64,000 bases of DNA from positions 1,681,501-1,745,500 of the forward strand of contig NC_017542.1 in NCBI RefSeq assembly GCF_000237325.1, written 5' to 3'. This document shows, piece after piece, positions 54,811-62,152 of this stretch (positions are counted from its first letter, which is position 1; each line of letters opens with the position of its first letter). Below the pieces are notes generated by a model. That model was not told the origin of the DNA. It did no database searches and saw only the letters and a program-made list of their open reading frames with translations. The position numbers and the translations under genes are program-made. Source of the stretch: Paenibacillus polymyxa M1. GTDB lineage: Bacteria > Bacillota > Bacilli > Paenibacillales > Paenibacillaceae.

Positions 54811-55284
54811 ATGATGAAAAGATTCTTTCCGGTTTCCGTATTTCTTATTTTTTCACTTGTATTAAGCGTACAAGCCAGTGCAACAAAACATCCTTATAGT
54901 TACACAATTAATGTACAGGTAAACGGTGTTCCTATTAATTTTGGAACTAATTCAGATTCACCTCCTTATATTGAAAATGCTACAAATACAGCTTTTGTTC
55001 CTCTTCGCTTCGTTTCTGAAAATCTAGGAGGGAGAGTAAGAGACTGGGACAAAACTTTACAACAAGTCACAATCGAATCAAAGAATGGAACTGTAATTAA
55101 ATTGGCGATCGGTAGTAAGATTGCATATGTCAACGATGAAGAGAAAATGATGCTGGCGGCACCGCAGATTCCTACAACTCGTGTTCAAGTTCCTTTAAGA
55201 GTTGTTTCCGAAGTGTTGGGAGCTAAAGTGGATACCCAAAAAATAGGTGAAACATTAAATGTGAACATTACAACCTCTAATTAA
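54811..55284 (+). CDS. Secreted copper amine oxidase N-terminal-domain protein
   Basis: 157 residues. A signal peptide (FFPVSVFLIFSLVLSVQASA) leads to a single stalk domain: VQVNGVPINF, TAFVPLRFVSENLGGRVRDW and VQVPLRVVSEVLGAKVD are the paired beta-hairpin repeats of this family. AGGGAGAG precedes the ATG. It is a soluble or wall-associated extracytoplasmic protein without an enzyme motif. It is transcribed away from secA2. Confidence 0.78.
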   Translation: MMKRFFPVSVFLIFSLVLSVQASATKHPYSYTINVQVNGVPINFGTNSDSPPYIENATNTAFVPLRFVSENLGGRVRDWDKTLQQVTIESKNGTVIKLAIGSKIAYVNDEEKMMLAAPQIPTTRVQVPLRVVSEVLGAKVDTQKIGETLNVNITTSN

Positions 55285-55392
55285 TAATTCTTGGAACTAA
55301 ACTATCCTATTTATGCGGCAGTTTTTCCTCATTTAATTGATTAAATTTATTTTCATCGTTAAACATTTGTTTTCAAAAGAAGATGCTGCTGT

Positions 55393-55485
55393 ATTGCTAA
55401 CGATGGGACGCTTGTTATAGTTATTCCTAAGGGTAAGTATGGTGATGCATATAAAGCACTATCTAAATCGTTATTTGGAGAATAG
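55393..55485 (+). pseudogene. Orphan toxin C-terminal tail
   Basis: A frame ending 12 nt before the next gene reads IANDGTLVIVIPKGKYGDAY then KALSKSLFGE and a stop. It has no start codon and no upstream continuation. Such a tail right before a small gene is the usual 3' end of a polymorphic toxin before its immunity gene. I infer a deleted toxin whose immunity gene remains. Confidence 0.5.
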
Positions 55486-55497
55486 GAGTCTATAAAA

Positions 55498-55740
55498 ATG
55501 AACAATGATATAGTACAAATGATTAATGAATGGAACCCAATCGAAATATATCCTCTATTAGAAGATGAATATTATTCAGAAATACATAAAATTCATGAAA
55601 AAAGCAAGGAAACAAACTCTATTAGAGAATTAGCCAAGCAGATCCATTCTGTATTCGCTCAATCTTTTAAAAAGGAATTCGATAAAAGCATTGAAGATTG
55701 TCAGTCAATCGCTGAAAAGATAATGAATATTACAAAATAA
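55498..55740 (+). CDS. DUF1871-like small protein, probable orphan immunity protein
   Basis: 80 residues. VQMINEWNPIEIYPLLEDEY and RELAKQIHSVFAQSFKKEF have the pattern of the DUF1871 family (YugE-like), small helical proteins often found beside toxin genes. TAGGAGTCTATAAAA precedes the ATG. It follows a toxin-like tail by 12 nt and is followed by repeat copy 2. The immunity role is inferred from context. Confidence 0.65.
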   Translation: MNNDIVQMINEWNPIEIYPLLEDEYYSEIHKIHEKSKETNSIRELAKQIHSVFAQSFKKEFDKSIEDCQSIAEKIMNITK

Positions 55741-55743
55741 TTT

Positions 55744-55886
55744 ATTTATGAGCTTGCTCCTTTAACAATAAAATGGGAGTAGGCTTATTTTTGCATAATT
55801 GGTCAATCAAATAAAGGACACGAGTTTTTGAATACAGCAAACAACAATATCATCCATGATAAGATGGTTGTGTCTGGATAGGTTAA
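55744..55886 (+). repeat. Duplicated 140 bp repeat, copy 2
   Basis: Counterpart of 49661-49801. It keeps the frame QSNKGHEFLNTANNNIIHDK ending MVVSG and a stop, and lies just after the DUF1871-like gene. About 35 bases around AATACAGCAAACAACAATAT are the best conserved part. Confidence 0.75.
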
Positions 55887-55971
55887 TAAGGAATTGGGAC
55901 AATGGTTTATTTATAGCGAAACACTCCATTGAATTTGAAGACGAGAAGAGCCTTAAACCAAGGAGGAGTAT

Positions 55972-56301
55972 ATGGGATATGATTCTTTAATTAAAGCTAT
56001 TATTTCTGTGCCAAAAGATGAATTAACTATTCATTGGGGGAATGGATTAAAGATTATTGGCACTAGGGACACCATCTATGAAACAAACAATGGTTTAGAT
56101 GAAGAAGATAATGGGTTCCTTGAATATGCTGCTGCAGTTATTGAAGTTGAAAAAATAGTATCTAAGCCGATTAACGATGAAGGAAGTATATATAAATGGT
56201 TGCAAAAAAGAAAAAGCTCCTTTATTGAAATTTCTCTCCATGACGATCCCCCTAGCATGATTACATCTTCAGATGGCTCTATTATCTGGAAAAATGAATA
56301 G
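55972..56301 (+). CDS. Hypothetical small acidic protein
   Basis: 109 residues, not recognised. It begins GYDSLIKAIISVPKDELTIH and is acidic with no signal peptide or membrane segment. AAGGAGGAG precedes the ATG. Its setting among toxin and immunity debris suggests another immunity-type protein. A perfect terminator follows. Confidence 0.6.
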   Translation: MGYDSLIKAIISVPKDELTIHWGNGLKIIGTRDTIYETNNGLDEEDNGFLEYAAAVIEVEKIVSKPINDEGSIYKWLQKRKSSFIEISLHDDPPSMITSSDGSIIWKNE

Positions 56302-56308
56302 CTTAGGC

Positions 56309-56344
56309 CATCCTCAATTGAGTTTTTTCACTGAATTGAGGATG
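56309..56344. terminator. Bidirectional terminator
   Basis: 11-bp stem CATCCTCAATT / AATTGAGGATG with a T-rich loop, between convergent genes at 56301 and 56356, followed by TCTTTCGTTTTT. Confidence 0.85.
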
Positions 56345-56355
56345 ATCTTTCGTTT

Positions 56356-56679
56356 TTATTTGTTTTCATGATGTTTATAAATATAAGCACCATCATCTAC
56401 TCCCTTAATAGGGGCTTGGTTATACTGAATAATTTTACCTTGCTCCTTTTTATAAAAATACCTAGCATCGATTTCGTCCTTAAATATAACTTGTGTACTA
56501 ATTAAGGGAGCTTTAGCTATTTGAGTTTCAACTGAATAAATTTCAGATGGTTTGTATCCTTGATCTTTTATAAGATAGCTGAATACTTCGTTTTGGGTAT
56601 AACTTTTAGTGTAACTACTAAGTATCCAAATGCTCGCAAATAGAGTTGCTATAAAGATTGCTATTCCATATTTCTTCAT
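56356..56679 (-). CDS. DUF3139-family small secreted or membrane-anchored protein
   Basis: 107 residues. An N-terminal hydrophobic segment (GIAIFIATLFASIWILS) is followed by an outer domain with VFSYLIKDQGYKPSEIYSVE and VIFKDEIDARYFYKKEQGKI, the pattern of DUF3139. GGGAG precedes the ATG at 56679. Function is unknown for the family. Confidence 0.72.
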   Translation of the reverse strand: MKKYGIAIFIATLFASIWILSSYTKSYTQNEVFSYLIKDQGYKPSEIYSVETQIAKAPLISTQVIFKDEIDARYFYKKEQGKIIQYNQAPIKGVDDGAYIYKHHENK

Positions 56680-56807
56680 AACGATCTCCCTTTTTAATTG
56701 AAAGAATAGAAATAATTCAGTTTTTCTTCTAATGCTTTTTAATTATATTGTCTATTCCCTTCATTTCCCTTATGATAATTGTACTATTACCAGACAAGGG
56801 GATACAT

Positions 56808-57353
56808 ATGAAGAAAGCTATTCTACTATTATTAATGATTGTTGTTTTAATTCCATCACAAGTATTGGCAGCAACATCTACAAAAGCAATGTCAACAAGT
56901 GAAATTGAAAAATTATACTTTGAGAATTACAAAGATCGTGTGAAAGAAATTAAAGCTGCACAAAAAAAACTTAATGCTATTCTGGGGGCAGAGGTTCGTG
57001 AGCTGACTCAAAGATTAAACCAAGCAACTGCGCGATATAAAAACGAAGTGAAAAATAAGTCTAGTAAAACGGTAATAGCTCAAGCGAAGGCTGATTGCGA
57101 TAAATTAAAGAAGCAGCTCAGCGTGGCGAAGGTTGAACTAAGTAAAAGTATTAAAAATTACAAGCGAGAAAGTGACCAAGTTTTAAAGGATATTGCAAAG
57201 CAGAAAGCAGAGCTTATAAAATTCATTAAAAATCACACGGCAGGAAAAGATAAACTTACGGAGTCTCAATTTAGCAAGCAAGTTAATGGAGAAATTATGT
57301 CGATCGGCAATTCATTTACTGAAGCTTTAAAAACATTAACGGAAGCTGAATAA
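56808..57353 (+). CDS. Secreted coiled-coil protein
   Basis: 181 residues from the ATG at 56808 (AAGGGGATACAT upstream). A signal peptide (AILLLLMIVVLIPSQVLA) is followed by an almost wholly helical, Lys/Glu/Ala-rich chain with heptads (AEVRELTQRLNQATARYKNE; ADCDKLKKQLSVAKVELSKS). No catalytic motif. It may be a wall-associated or cell-surface spacer. A strong terminator follows. Confidence 0.68.
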   Translation: MKKAILLLLMIVVLIPSQVLAATSTKAMSTSEIEKLYFENYKDRVKEIKAAQKKLNAILGAEVRELTQRLNQATARYKNEVKNKSSKTVIAQAKADCDKLKKQLSVAKVELSKSIKNYKRESDQVLKDIAKQKAELIKFIKNHTAGKDKLTESQFSKQVNGEIMSIGNSFTEALKTLTEAE

Positions 57354-57361
57354 TAGGGAGT

Positions 57362-57391
57362 AAGGCAGCAGGTATTACCTGTTGCCTTTTT
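57362..57391 (+). terminator. Terminator
   Basis: Stem AAGGCAGCAGGT / ACCTGTTGCCTT with an ATT loop followed by T-run, 9 nt after the coiled-coil gene. Confidence 0.92.
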
Positions 57392-57511
57392 ATTTAGACT
57401 TGTTTTTGTTTCTAATTCACTATATTCATCTAAATTTTATGGGAAGTTGTACCTATTTGTTGTATTATAAGCAAGTATGGAAAAGAGTTGAATAGCTGAG
57501 GAGGAGCAGAG

Positions 57512-58150
57512 TTGTACATATTTATAGTTGTTGGTGTCATTGCTGTATTACTTGCTTTGGCTCTATTACGTTTTCTTAAAAAGCCTAAAGTCCAAGAGCG
57601 ATATAAAGTAACGCAGGATATTGACCCTTACAAAATCGGAATAAATGAGATCGATCGTATGGAAGATGGCAAGGATTTTGAAATGTATCTGTTCAGGTTG
57701 TTCTTGTGTTTAGGCTATAGTGATGCGTATAAAACACAGGACAGTAGAGATTTTGGAACAGATTTGGTATTTACGGATAGAGAAGGATATCGCAATGTCA
57801 TTCAGGCAAAACGGTATGCATTAAGCAATCCTGTAGGTTTGAGTGCAGTTCAGGAAGTGTACAGTTCTATGCGATTTTATAGAGCTAAGAAATCTATTGT
57901 GATTACTTCAAGTAAATATACTCCCTCGTGTGAACAGTTAGCCAGTTATAATGGAGTGAAGCTGCTGGATCGTAATGATTTAATTCGAATGATTGAGCTA
58001 TTCAAAGAACAACAGCACAGCAAAGTAAAAGACATCATCGAAGCAGAGCCTTACTTGAGTCTGGATTCATGGGATGATTATAGGAATAACAGTAAAGTGA
58101 TAAAAAAGGATCGTAAGACTGAAAAATACCAGAAACAAACTGTGTTGTAA
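57512..58150 (+). CDS. Membrane-anchored Mrr-like restriction endonuclease domain protein
   Basis: 212 residues from TTG with GAGGAGGAG upstream. One N-terminal membrane segment (YIFIVVGVIAVLLALALLRF) is followed by a nuclease-like domain: DFEMYLFRLFLCLGYSDAY, then DFGTDLVFTDREGY and VIQAKRYA. The D...QxK pattern is that of PD-(D/E)xK Mrr-type enzymes (Mrr_cat). All key residues seem present. Mrr proteins cut modified or foreign DNA; a membrane anchor is known in some Bacillota relatives. Confidence 0.75.
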   Translation: MYIFIVVGVIAVLLALALLRFLKKPKVQERYKVTQDIDPYKIGINEIDRMEDGKDFEMYLFRLFLCLGYSDAYKTQDSRDFGTDLVFTDREGYRNVIQAKRYALSNPVGLSAVQEVYSSMRFYRAKKSIVITSSKYTPSCEQLASYNGVKLLDRNDLIRMIELFKEQQHSKVKDIIEAEPYLSLDSWDDYRNNSKVIKKDRKTEKYQKQTVL

Positions 58151-58212
58151 CGAAAGAAAACAGGACCGGAACGGATAGGGATACCCCCTTACCAGTCCGG
58201 TTTTCACTTTTT

Positions 58213-58383
58213 TCATGCAAAAGACTGTCTAATGGTCGAAGAAAAACTACTTTTGGAAGAGATCCATTTGTAGACGGAGGGCTAAACAAGAAGGGATGTG
58301 CATATAGAGTCAAACAAATTGCAGAAGGCAAAAGTTACAAAAACGCTTCTCACATTACTCCTTTGTTAAAGATTAAAGAATGA
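58213..58383 (+). pseudogene. Orphan toxin-like C-terminal fragment
   Basis: An open frame without start reads SCKRLSNGRRKTTFGRDPFV, then DGGLNKKGCAYRVKQIAEG and KSYKNASHITPLLKIKE before TGA. It has the look of a secreted-toxin C-terminus (small, basic, Gly-rich) with nothing upstream. It lies just before the WXG100 toxin gene, as an alternative toxin tail would. Not assigned to a named toxin family. Confidence 0.45.
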
Positions 58384-58530
58384 AGATGAAGATTAAAAAA
58401 CGATGAATTTAAGTCTTTAGACATAGGTAGAAAGGTTAATCCTTCATATAACAATTAGGAATTAAGTTTATTTTCCATAAATCGGAATAGTGTTACTATG
58501 TCATAACGAACTCATGACTAGAGGTAAACT

Positions 58531-59790
58531 ATGACAACTATTAAAGTGACACCTGAGCAACTTATGACTGTCTCCAAGCAGTTTGAGTTAGCACAGCAAA
58601 CTGCAACTCAAATGAATAGCAATTTATTAAAACAAATTTCATCTATGGGACAATTGTGGGAAGGACTGACTAAAGAGCACTTTTACTATTCCTTCCAGAC
58701 CGCTCAGAAGAATATGAACGACTTTGTTACCCTGATGGATTCTATTGCGAGGGAGTTACGTCATCATGCAGATAAATTCAGATTAGCGGACCTAATGGAA
58801 GCAGGTAATATTGACACAAGTTGTTTACCGCCTCCACCGAATTCATGTGCTATTCCTGCTCCAGATACACGAAATGCATTCCAGAAATCGGTAGATAGCT
58901 TAACTGAACTAGGTCAGGATTTTGTAGATGCTAATTCAGTACGCTATGAGAAAAAGTTTGATTCGGTTTGGAGCTTCTTAGATTATATGTCGTATGGTAT
59001 TCCAAAAGGAATGTATCAAGGGTACATGGAACGGGCAGCTAAACAAAACGATTCATGGAATGACATGCTCAATTTCGGTACATTTGGAATAACGGGTATG
59101 ATTCAGGGAGCATTTAATCCTACCAATGCGTGGTCAAAGGAACACTGGGCTAATATGATCGGTACAGCAGGATTGTTTGGAGGAGTTAGCTCAGTTATTA
59201 AGCCTAAAATTGGGTTATCAGGGTCTATAAAATATACTCCATTAAAAGATGGAACTACCCGAATAATAAAAGAGGCGGACAATGCAAGAAAAATTATTGA
59301 TACTAATGGCCTGCGTAATGAAGTGCCTTTAACTGTAGCACAAATTGAAGGTTTAACTCAGTATGCAAAAAAATTAGGGATGCCACAAGAAAATATCCGT
59401 GTAGCGGGGCCTAATGACACATCTCCTACTGGATTATTATTTGATACGATTCTCAATATAAATAATGATGTATTACCTTCTAATGCGACAGGTAAATTAG
59501 CAGCTAATAGCCGGATTACTGGTCATGGAACAATAGCGCATGAAGTTGTCGGACATTATGAAGCAGGACTAGCAGGAAAATCCTTCCGGGTTATGGATGA
59601 TGAATTTAACGTTATAACTAGGAACTTTGCACTTGACGAAGCTCAAGCAAGTATCCGAGCTGCACGGTTTGCTCCTGATTTGACCCAATTAGAAAGGATC
59701 ATGCTATTAAGAGATGGAATTACTAGATTAAAAAACGAAGGTATCAAAATTAGGGAAGTTAAAGATATACTGTTTATACATGAACGTTAG
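58531..59790 (+). CDS. WXG100-family secreted toxin (T7SS-type) with zincin-like C-terminal domain
   Basis: 419 residues. Residues 1-95 form a helical WXG100 domain with the turn QLWEGLTK (Trp43-Gly45), the signal for type VII secretion. A linker has Pro-rich CLPPPPNSCAIPAPD, then a pretoxin part with DMLNFGTFGITGMIQGAFNP. The C-terminal domain has TIAHEVVGHYEAG (His337, Glu338, His342), a possible zinc site of a metallopeptidase toxin, and DEAQASIRAARFAPDLT. AGAGG precedes the ATG. The next gene is the probable immunity protein. No T7SS core genes are in the window. Confidence 0.78.
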   Translation: MTTIKVTPEQLMTVSKQFELAQQTATQMNSNLLKQISSMGQLWEGLTKEHFYYSFQTAQKNMNDFVTLMDSIARELRHHADKFRLADLMEAGNIDTSCLPPPPNSCAIPAPDTRNAFQKSVDSLTELGQDFVDANSVRYEKKFDSVWSFLDYMSYGIPKGMYQGYMERAAKQNDSWNDMLNFGTFGITGMIQGAFNPTNAWSKEHWANMIGTAGLFGGVSSVIKPKIGLSGSIKYTPLKDGTTRIIKEADNARKIIDTNGLRNEVPLTVAQIEGLTQYAKKLGMPQENIRVAGPNDTSPTGLLFDTILNINNDVLPSNATGKLAANSRITGHGTIAHEVVGHYEAGLAGKSFRVMDDEFNVITRNFALDEAQASIRAARFAPDLTQLERIMLLRDGITRLKNEGIKIREVKDILFIHER

Positions 59791-59807
59791 AATGGAGAGG
59801 TTCTCTT

Positions 59808-60092
59808 TTGGAGATTATGAAGTTAGACGATATTATTAAAACACCTAATAAAGGAATCATTTTAATTGGAACAAATCTTGGTTTAGATAAGCAGGATCAT
59901 ACCAATTTGAAAGGTTTGATAGGTTCAAAAATACAAGTAGATAAGATAGATGGAACGAAATGCGAACTGGACGTATTGGATATAAGCATTTCTTTCTCCA
60001 TTGCTAACCATCCGCTAATTGGAATTAATGTAAAGGATTCAGGAAACATTGAAGATATAAAAAAGGGAACACAAGTAGTACGATTTATATAA
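59808..60092 (+). CDS. Probable immunity protein for the WXG100 toxin
   Basis: 94 residues from TTG at 59808 (GGAGAGG upstream) or the ATG at 59817. Small beta-rich domain (KGIILIGTNLGLDKQDHTNL, SKIQVDKIDGTKCELDVLD) with no signal peptide. It starts 17 nt after the toxin stop in the same direction, the standard toxin-immunity order. The role is inferred from position only. Confidence 0.6.
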   Translation: MEIMKLDDIIKTPNKGIILIGTNLGLDKQDHTNLKGLIGSKIQVDKIDGTKCELDVLDISISFSIANHPLIGINVKDSGNIEDIKKGTQVVRFI

Positions 60093-60257
60093 AATGAATT
60101 AAGGACATCTGTAAAGATGGGGTATGCGAATTGTATACTCTACCTTTACTTAGTGTTGTTATAAAATATAAATAATGAACTTGCGTTTTTAAAGAAAATT
60201 AACAGCAATACAGAAGGAAAGAGTTTATTTTATATATAATAGGATTATTTAATTAAA

Positions 60258-60356
60258 ATGGATTTGAACAAAATTAATAATAAACTAAGCGAATACTATT
60301 TTGATGAAGACTGGTATGGGGAAAATTCATGTGAGAATCTAACTATTCTAATATAA
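60258..60356 (+). pseudogene. Short ORF, probable truncated gene start
   Basis: 32 residues beginning MDLNKINNKLSEYYFDEDWY and ending CENLTILI. No good ribosome binding site. The acidic, Trp/Tyr-rich start is like the N-termini of several immunity proteins, so it may be a gene cut short. Low confidence. Confidence 0.3.
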
Positions 60357-60387
60357 TAAAGTACATTATTAGAAAGGAGGGGGATTT

Positions 60388-60587
60388 ATGAATCGGAAAT
60401 CTTTTATCATGGCTTTGGTAAGAGGCATTTTCGGGTATTTTCCTTGTGGATTTGGGCTTCCAGCAGTATTTGTGGCTTATAATATAAACAGTCAAGAGGT
60501 TTTTTAATTGGAGGTACATCCTTCCTTATCGGGGCATTTGTGCTTTACTTCACAAGACGCTATGAATCATCAGATTGGTTACTATAG
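60388..60587 (+). pseudogene. Small membrane protein gene with frameshift
   Basis: An ORF with the excellent site AGGAGGGGGATTT starts MNRKSFIMALVRGIFGYFPC and reads 39 codons to TAA at 60505. A -1 shift in the T6 run at 60500-60505 joins it to RGFLIGGTSFLIGAFVLYFT, RRYESSDWLL and a stop at 60587. The joined product would have about 65 residues and two membrane segments, so the break is probably a one-base loss in the T-run (or a sequencing error). Confidence 0.6.
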
Positions 60588-60620
60588 ATCGACAAATATT
60601 TTAATTAGAAGGAGCATATC

Positions 60621-61169
60621 ATGTTAACGCCAAAACAAGAAGAGAGCCTTAGTAAATTTATGAGTGAGATTCTTAGGCATACACCAGAACAGTTTGGTCT
60701 TGAACTGGATCATGAGGGCTATTGTGACATTCAAGACCTGCTTCGAGGAATAAGATCAGAGGATAGATGGTCTGATGTCAGTGAGTCGGATATCAAGCAA
60801 GTAGTAAGCCATTGTCCAAAACAAAGATATGAGATGGTTAATGGGTACATAAGAGCTAATTATGGACACAGTGCAGGCAAATTAAATTATGAGGAAGCTA
60901 CTCCACCAACGATTCTCTATCACGGTACAAACACAAAGGTAATCCATAACCTTTTCACCGAAGGAATTAAGCCAATGGGCAGAAAGTATGTACATCTGTC
61001 TGAATCCCTTGAGTTTGCAATTTTAGCAGGCAAAAGACGCGGAGAACTAGTGATCCTTGAAGTGGACACAGCAAAGGCATTGGCTAATCAAGTGAAGTTT
61101 TATAAAGCCAACCACGGTGTTTGGCTTGCCGACCTTGTGCCGCCACAGTACTTAAAAAAGTTTGAATAA
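60621..61169 (+). CDS. kptA: RNA 2'-phosphotransferase (Tpt1/KptA family)
   Basis: 182 residues. The Tpt1 landmarks are all there: LSKFMSEILRHTPEQFGLEL, YCDIQDLLRGIRS, a Tyr-His-Gly-Thr motif (ILYHGTNTK), KYVHLSESLEFAILAGKRRG and the C-terminal NHGVWLADLVPPQYL. The enzyme moves a 2'-phosphate from RNA to NAD+; bacterial roles are uncertain, possibly RNA repair or ADP-ribosylation-type reactions. AGAAGGAGCATATC precedes the ATG. It stands alone among mobile-looking debris. Confidence 0.93.
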   Translation: MLTPKQEESLSKFMSEILRHTPEQFGLELDHEGYCDIQDLLRGIRSEDRWSDVSESDIKQVVSHCPKQRYEMVNGYIRANYGHSAGKLNYEEATPPTILYHGTNTKVIHNLFTEGIKPMGRKYVHLSESLEFAILAGKRRGELVILEVDTAKALANQVKFYKANHGVWLADLVPPQYLKKFE

Positions 61170-61345
61170 AGCGTAACCCAGACCATTAACGATGATCACC
61201 GAGACTAGATGAGAAAAAATACGTCGGGTCTATTTGATATCGCTATTTTGCTGTACATACATTCCCCACCTAATATGTCCACACTCACCCGCAAATGCCG
61301 CATAAAATATCCCGGATGAACAAAGAGGAGGTGCATGAAATCGTC

Positions 61346-61543
61346 ATGATACACATAGAGCCTATTCAAGTGGGTGAGCATACATTTATCGGAGTCGAGG
61401 TCAAACTGCCTAAAACAACGCTGTTGACGATCTCTAACTCCCGTGGTTACATCATGTGTGGTGCGTCTAAGATGTACCGAATTCGGGGCAGTGAAATTTT
61501 TCGATGTTTAAGCCGTAAATTCAAACGGGACAAGCTTTCATAG
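61346..61543 (+). pseudogene. YunC (DUF1805)-like gene, C-terminally altered
   Basis: The reading from 61346 begins MIHIEPIQVGEHTFIGVEVK and goes on LPKTTLLTISNSRGYIMCG, which closely fits YunC of Bacillus (about 100 residues, with GYIMCGALDV). After GYIMCGA the sequence changes to SKMYRIRGSEIFRCLSRKFK and stops at 65 residues, so the last third is missing or frameshifted. GAGGAGGTG lies 13 nt upstream; a start at 61316 is also possible. Confidence 0.55.
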
Positions 61544-61750
61544 CAATTTTCAATTTACTGATCTGTACTGATTCATTCTATTAAAATCTTATAAATGACT
61601 GAATTTTGTGACGGCATTTGTGACCTCTTGGAGGGGGGCAAGCATGTGACTATGCATCATACTCCTGTGAGGTCTGCTCAAAGGAGTATGTTAACCAACG
61701 TAGGTGAAAGTTACGGGGGCTTTGAGACTTCCATATTCATAATATAAATA

Positions 61751-61770
61751 AAGACCCCGTGTGGGGTCTT
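61751..61770 (-). terminator. Terminator of the lipoprotein-amidase operon
   Basis: Stem AAGACCCC / GGGGTCTT with a GTGT loop; on the minus strand it is followed by TATTTATATT. It overlaps the stop codon of the leftward lipoprotein gene. Confidence 0.8.
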
Positions 61771-62152
61771 AAGAATTTTTTCTAACTGTAACCTTGGTTG
61801 TTTGATTGTCAGAGCTTATAGTAATAATCAGTAAGTATTTAATATTGTTTTTTTCTACTGATATTACTTTGTTGCTTTCGACTTCAGTTATTTCCCATCC
61901 CTCATCTTTGAGTTCTTTTTGATATGCAGCATTAAAATTTTCAAAAGGTTGAGAAACTTCATATATTTTAAAATATTTATTATATTTTCCATCGACTTTG
62001 ATGGCAGTGCTGGGAAGAGGCAAATTATTAAGTTCCTGAACATTTTCATATTCAGTACTAACCTCCTGGGTCAAACTATCTGTTACATTTGAGCATGATG
62101 CAAGGATTATTAATAATACTAAACAAATCAAGCGCATAAACACCTCAGTCAT
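61769..62152 (-). CDS. Small lipoprotein, hypothetical
   Basis: 127 residues from the ATG at 62152, which overlaps the amidase stop (ATGACTGA), or 122 from the ATG at 62137. A signal peptide with lipobox (LIILASC) is followed by a domain of about 95 residues with FKIYEVSQPFENFNAAYQKE and GWEITEVESNKVISVEKNN, typical of small beta-alpha lipoproteins in Bacillus. It is coupled to the amidase gene and may act in the same envelope process. Confidence 0.7.
   Translation of the reverse strand: MTEVFMRLICLVLLIILASCSNVTDSLTQEVSTEYENVQELNNLPLPSTAIKVDGKYNKYFKIYEVSQPFENFNAAYQKELKDEGWEITEVESNKVISVEKNNIKYLLIITISSDNQTTKVTVRKNS

Larger units (their letters stand above)
60093..60620 (+). other. Debris region with two short ORFs
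   Basis: 528 bases between the immunity gene and kptA. It contains a 32-codon ORF at 60258-60356 and a frameshifted small membrane-protein gene at 60388-60587, both described separately. The remainder is AT-rich and shows no further gene. Confidence 0.5.

Noticed and set aside
55741..55890. 140 bp repeats as insertion sequence ends
   Set aside because: They are direct repeats 6 kb apart without transposase or terminal inverted repeats; a decayed coding tail fits better.
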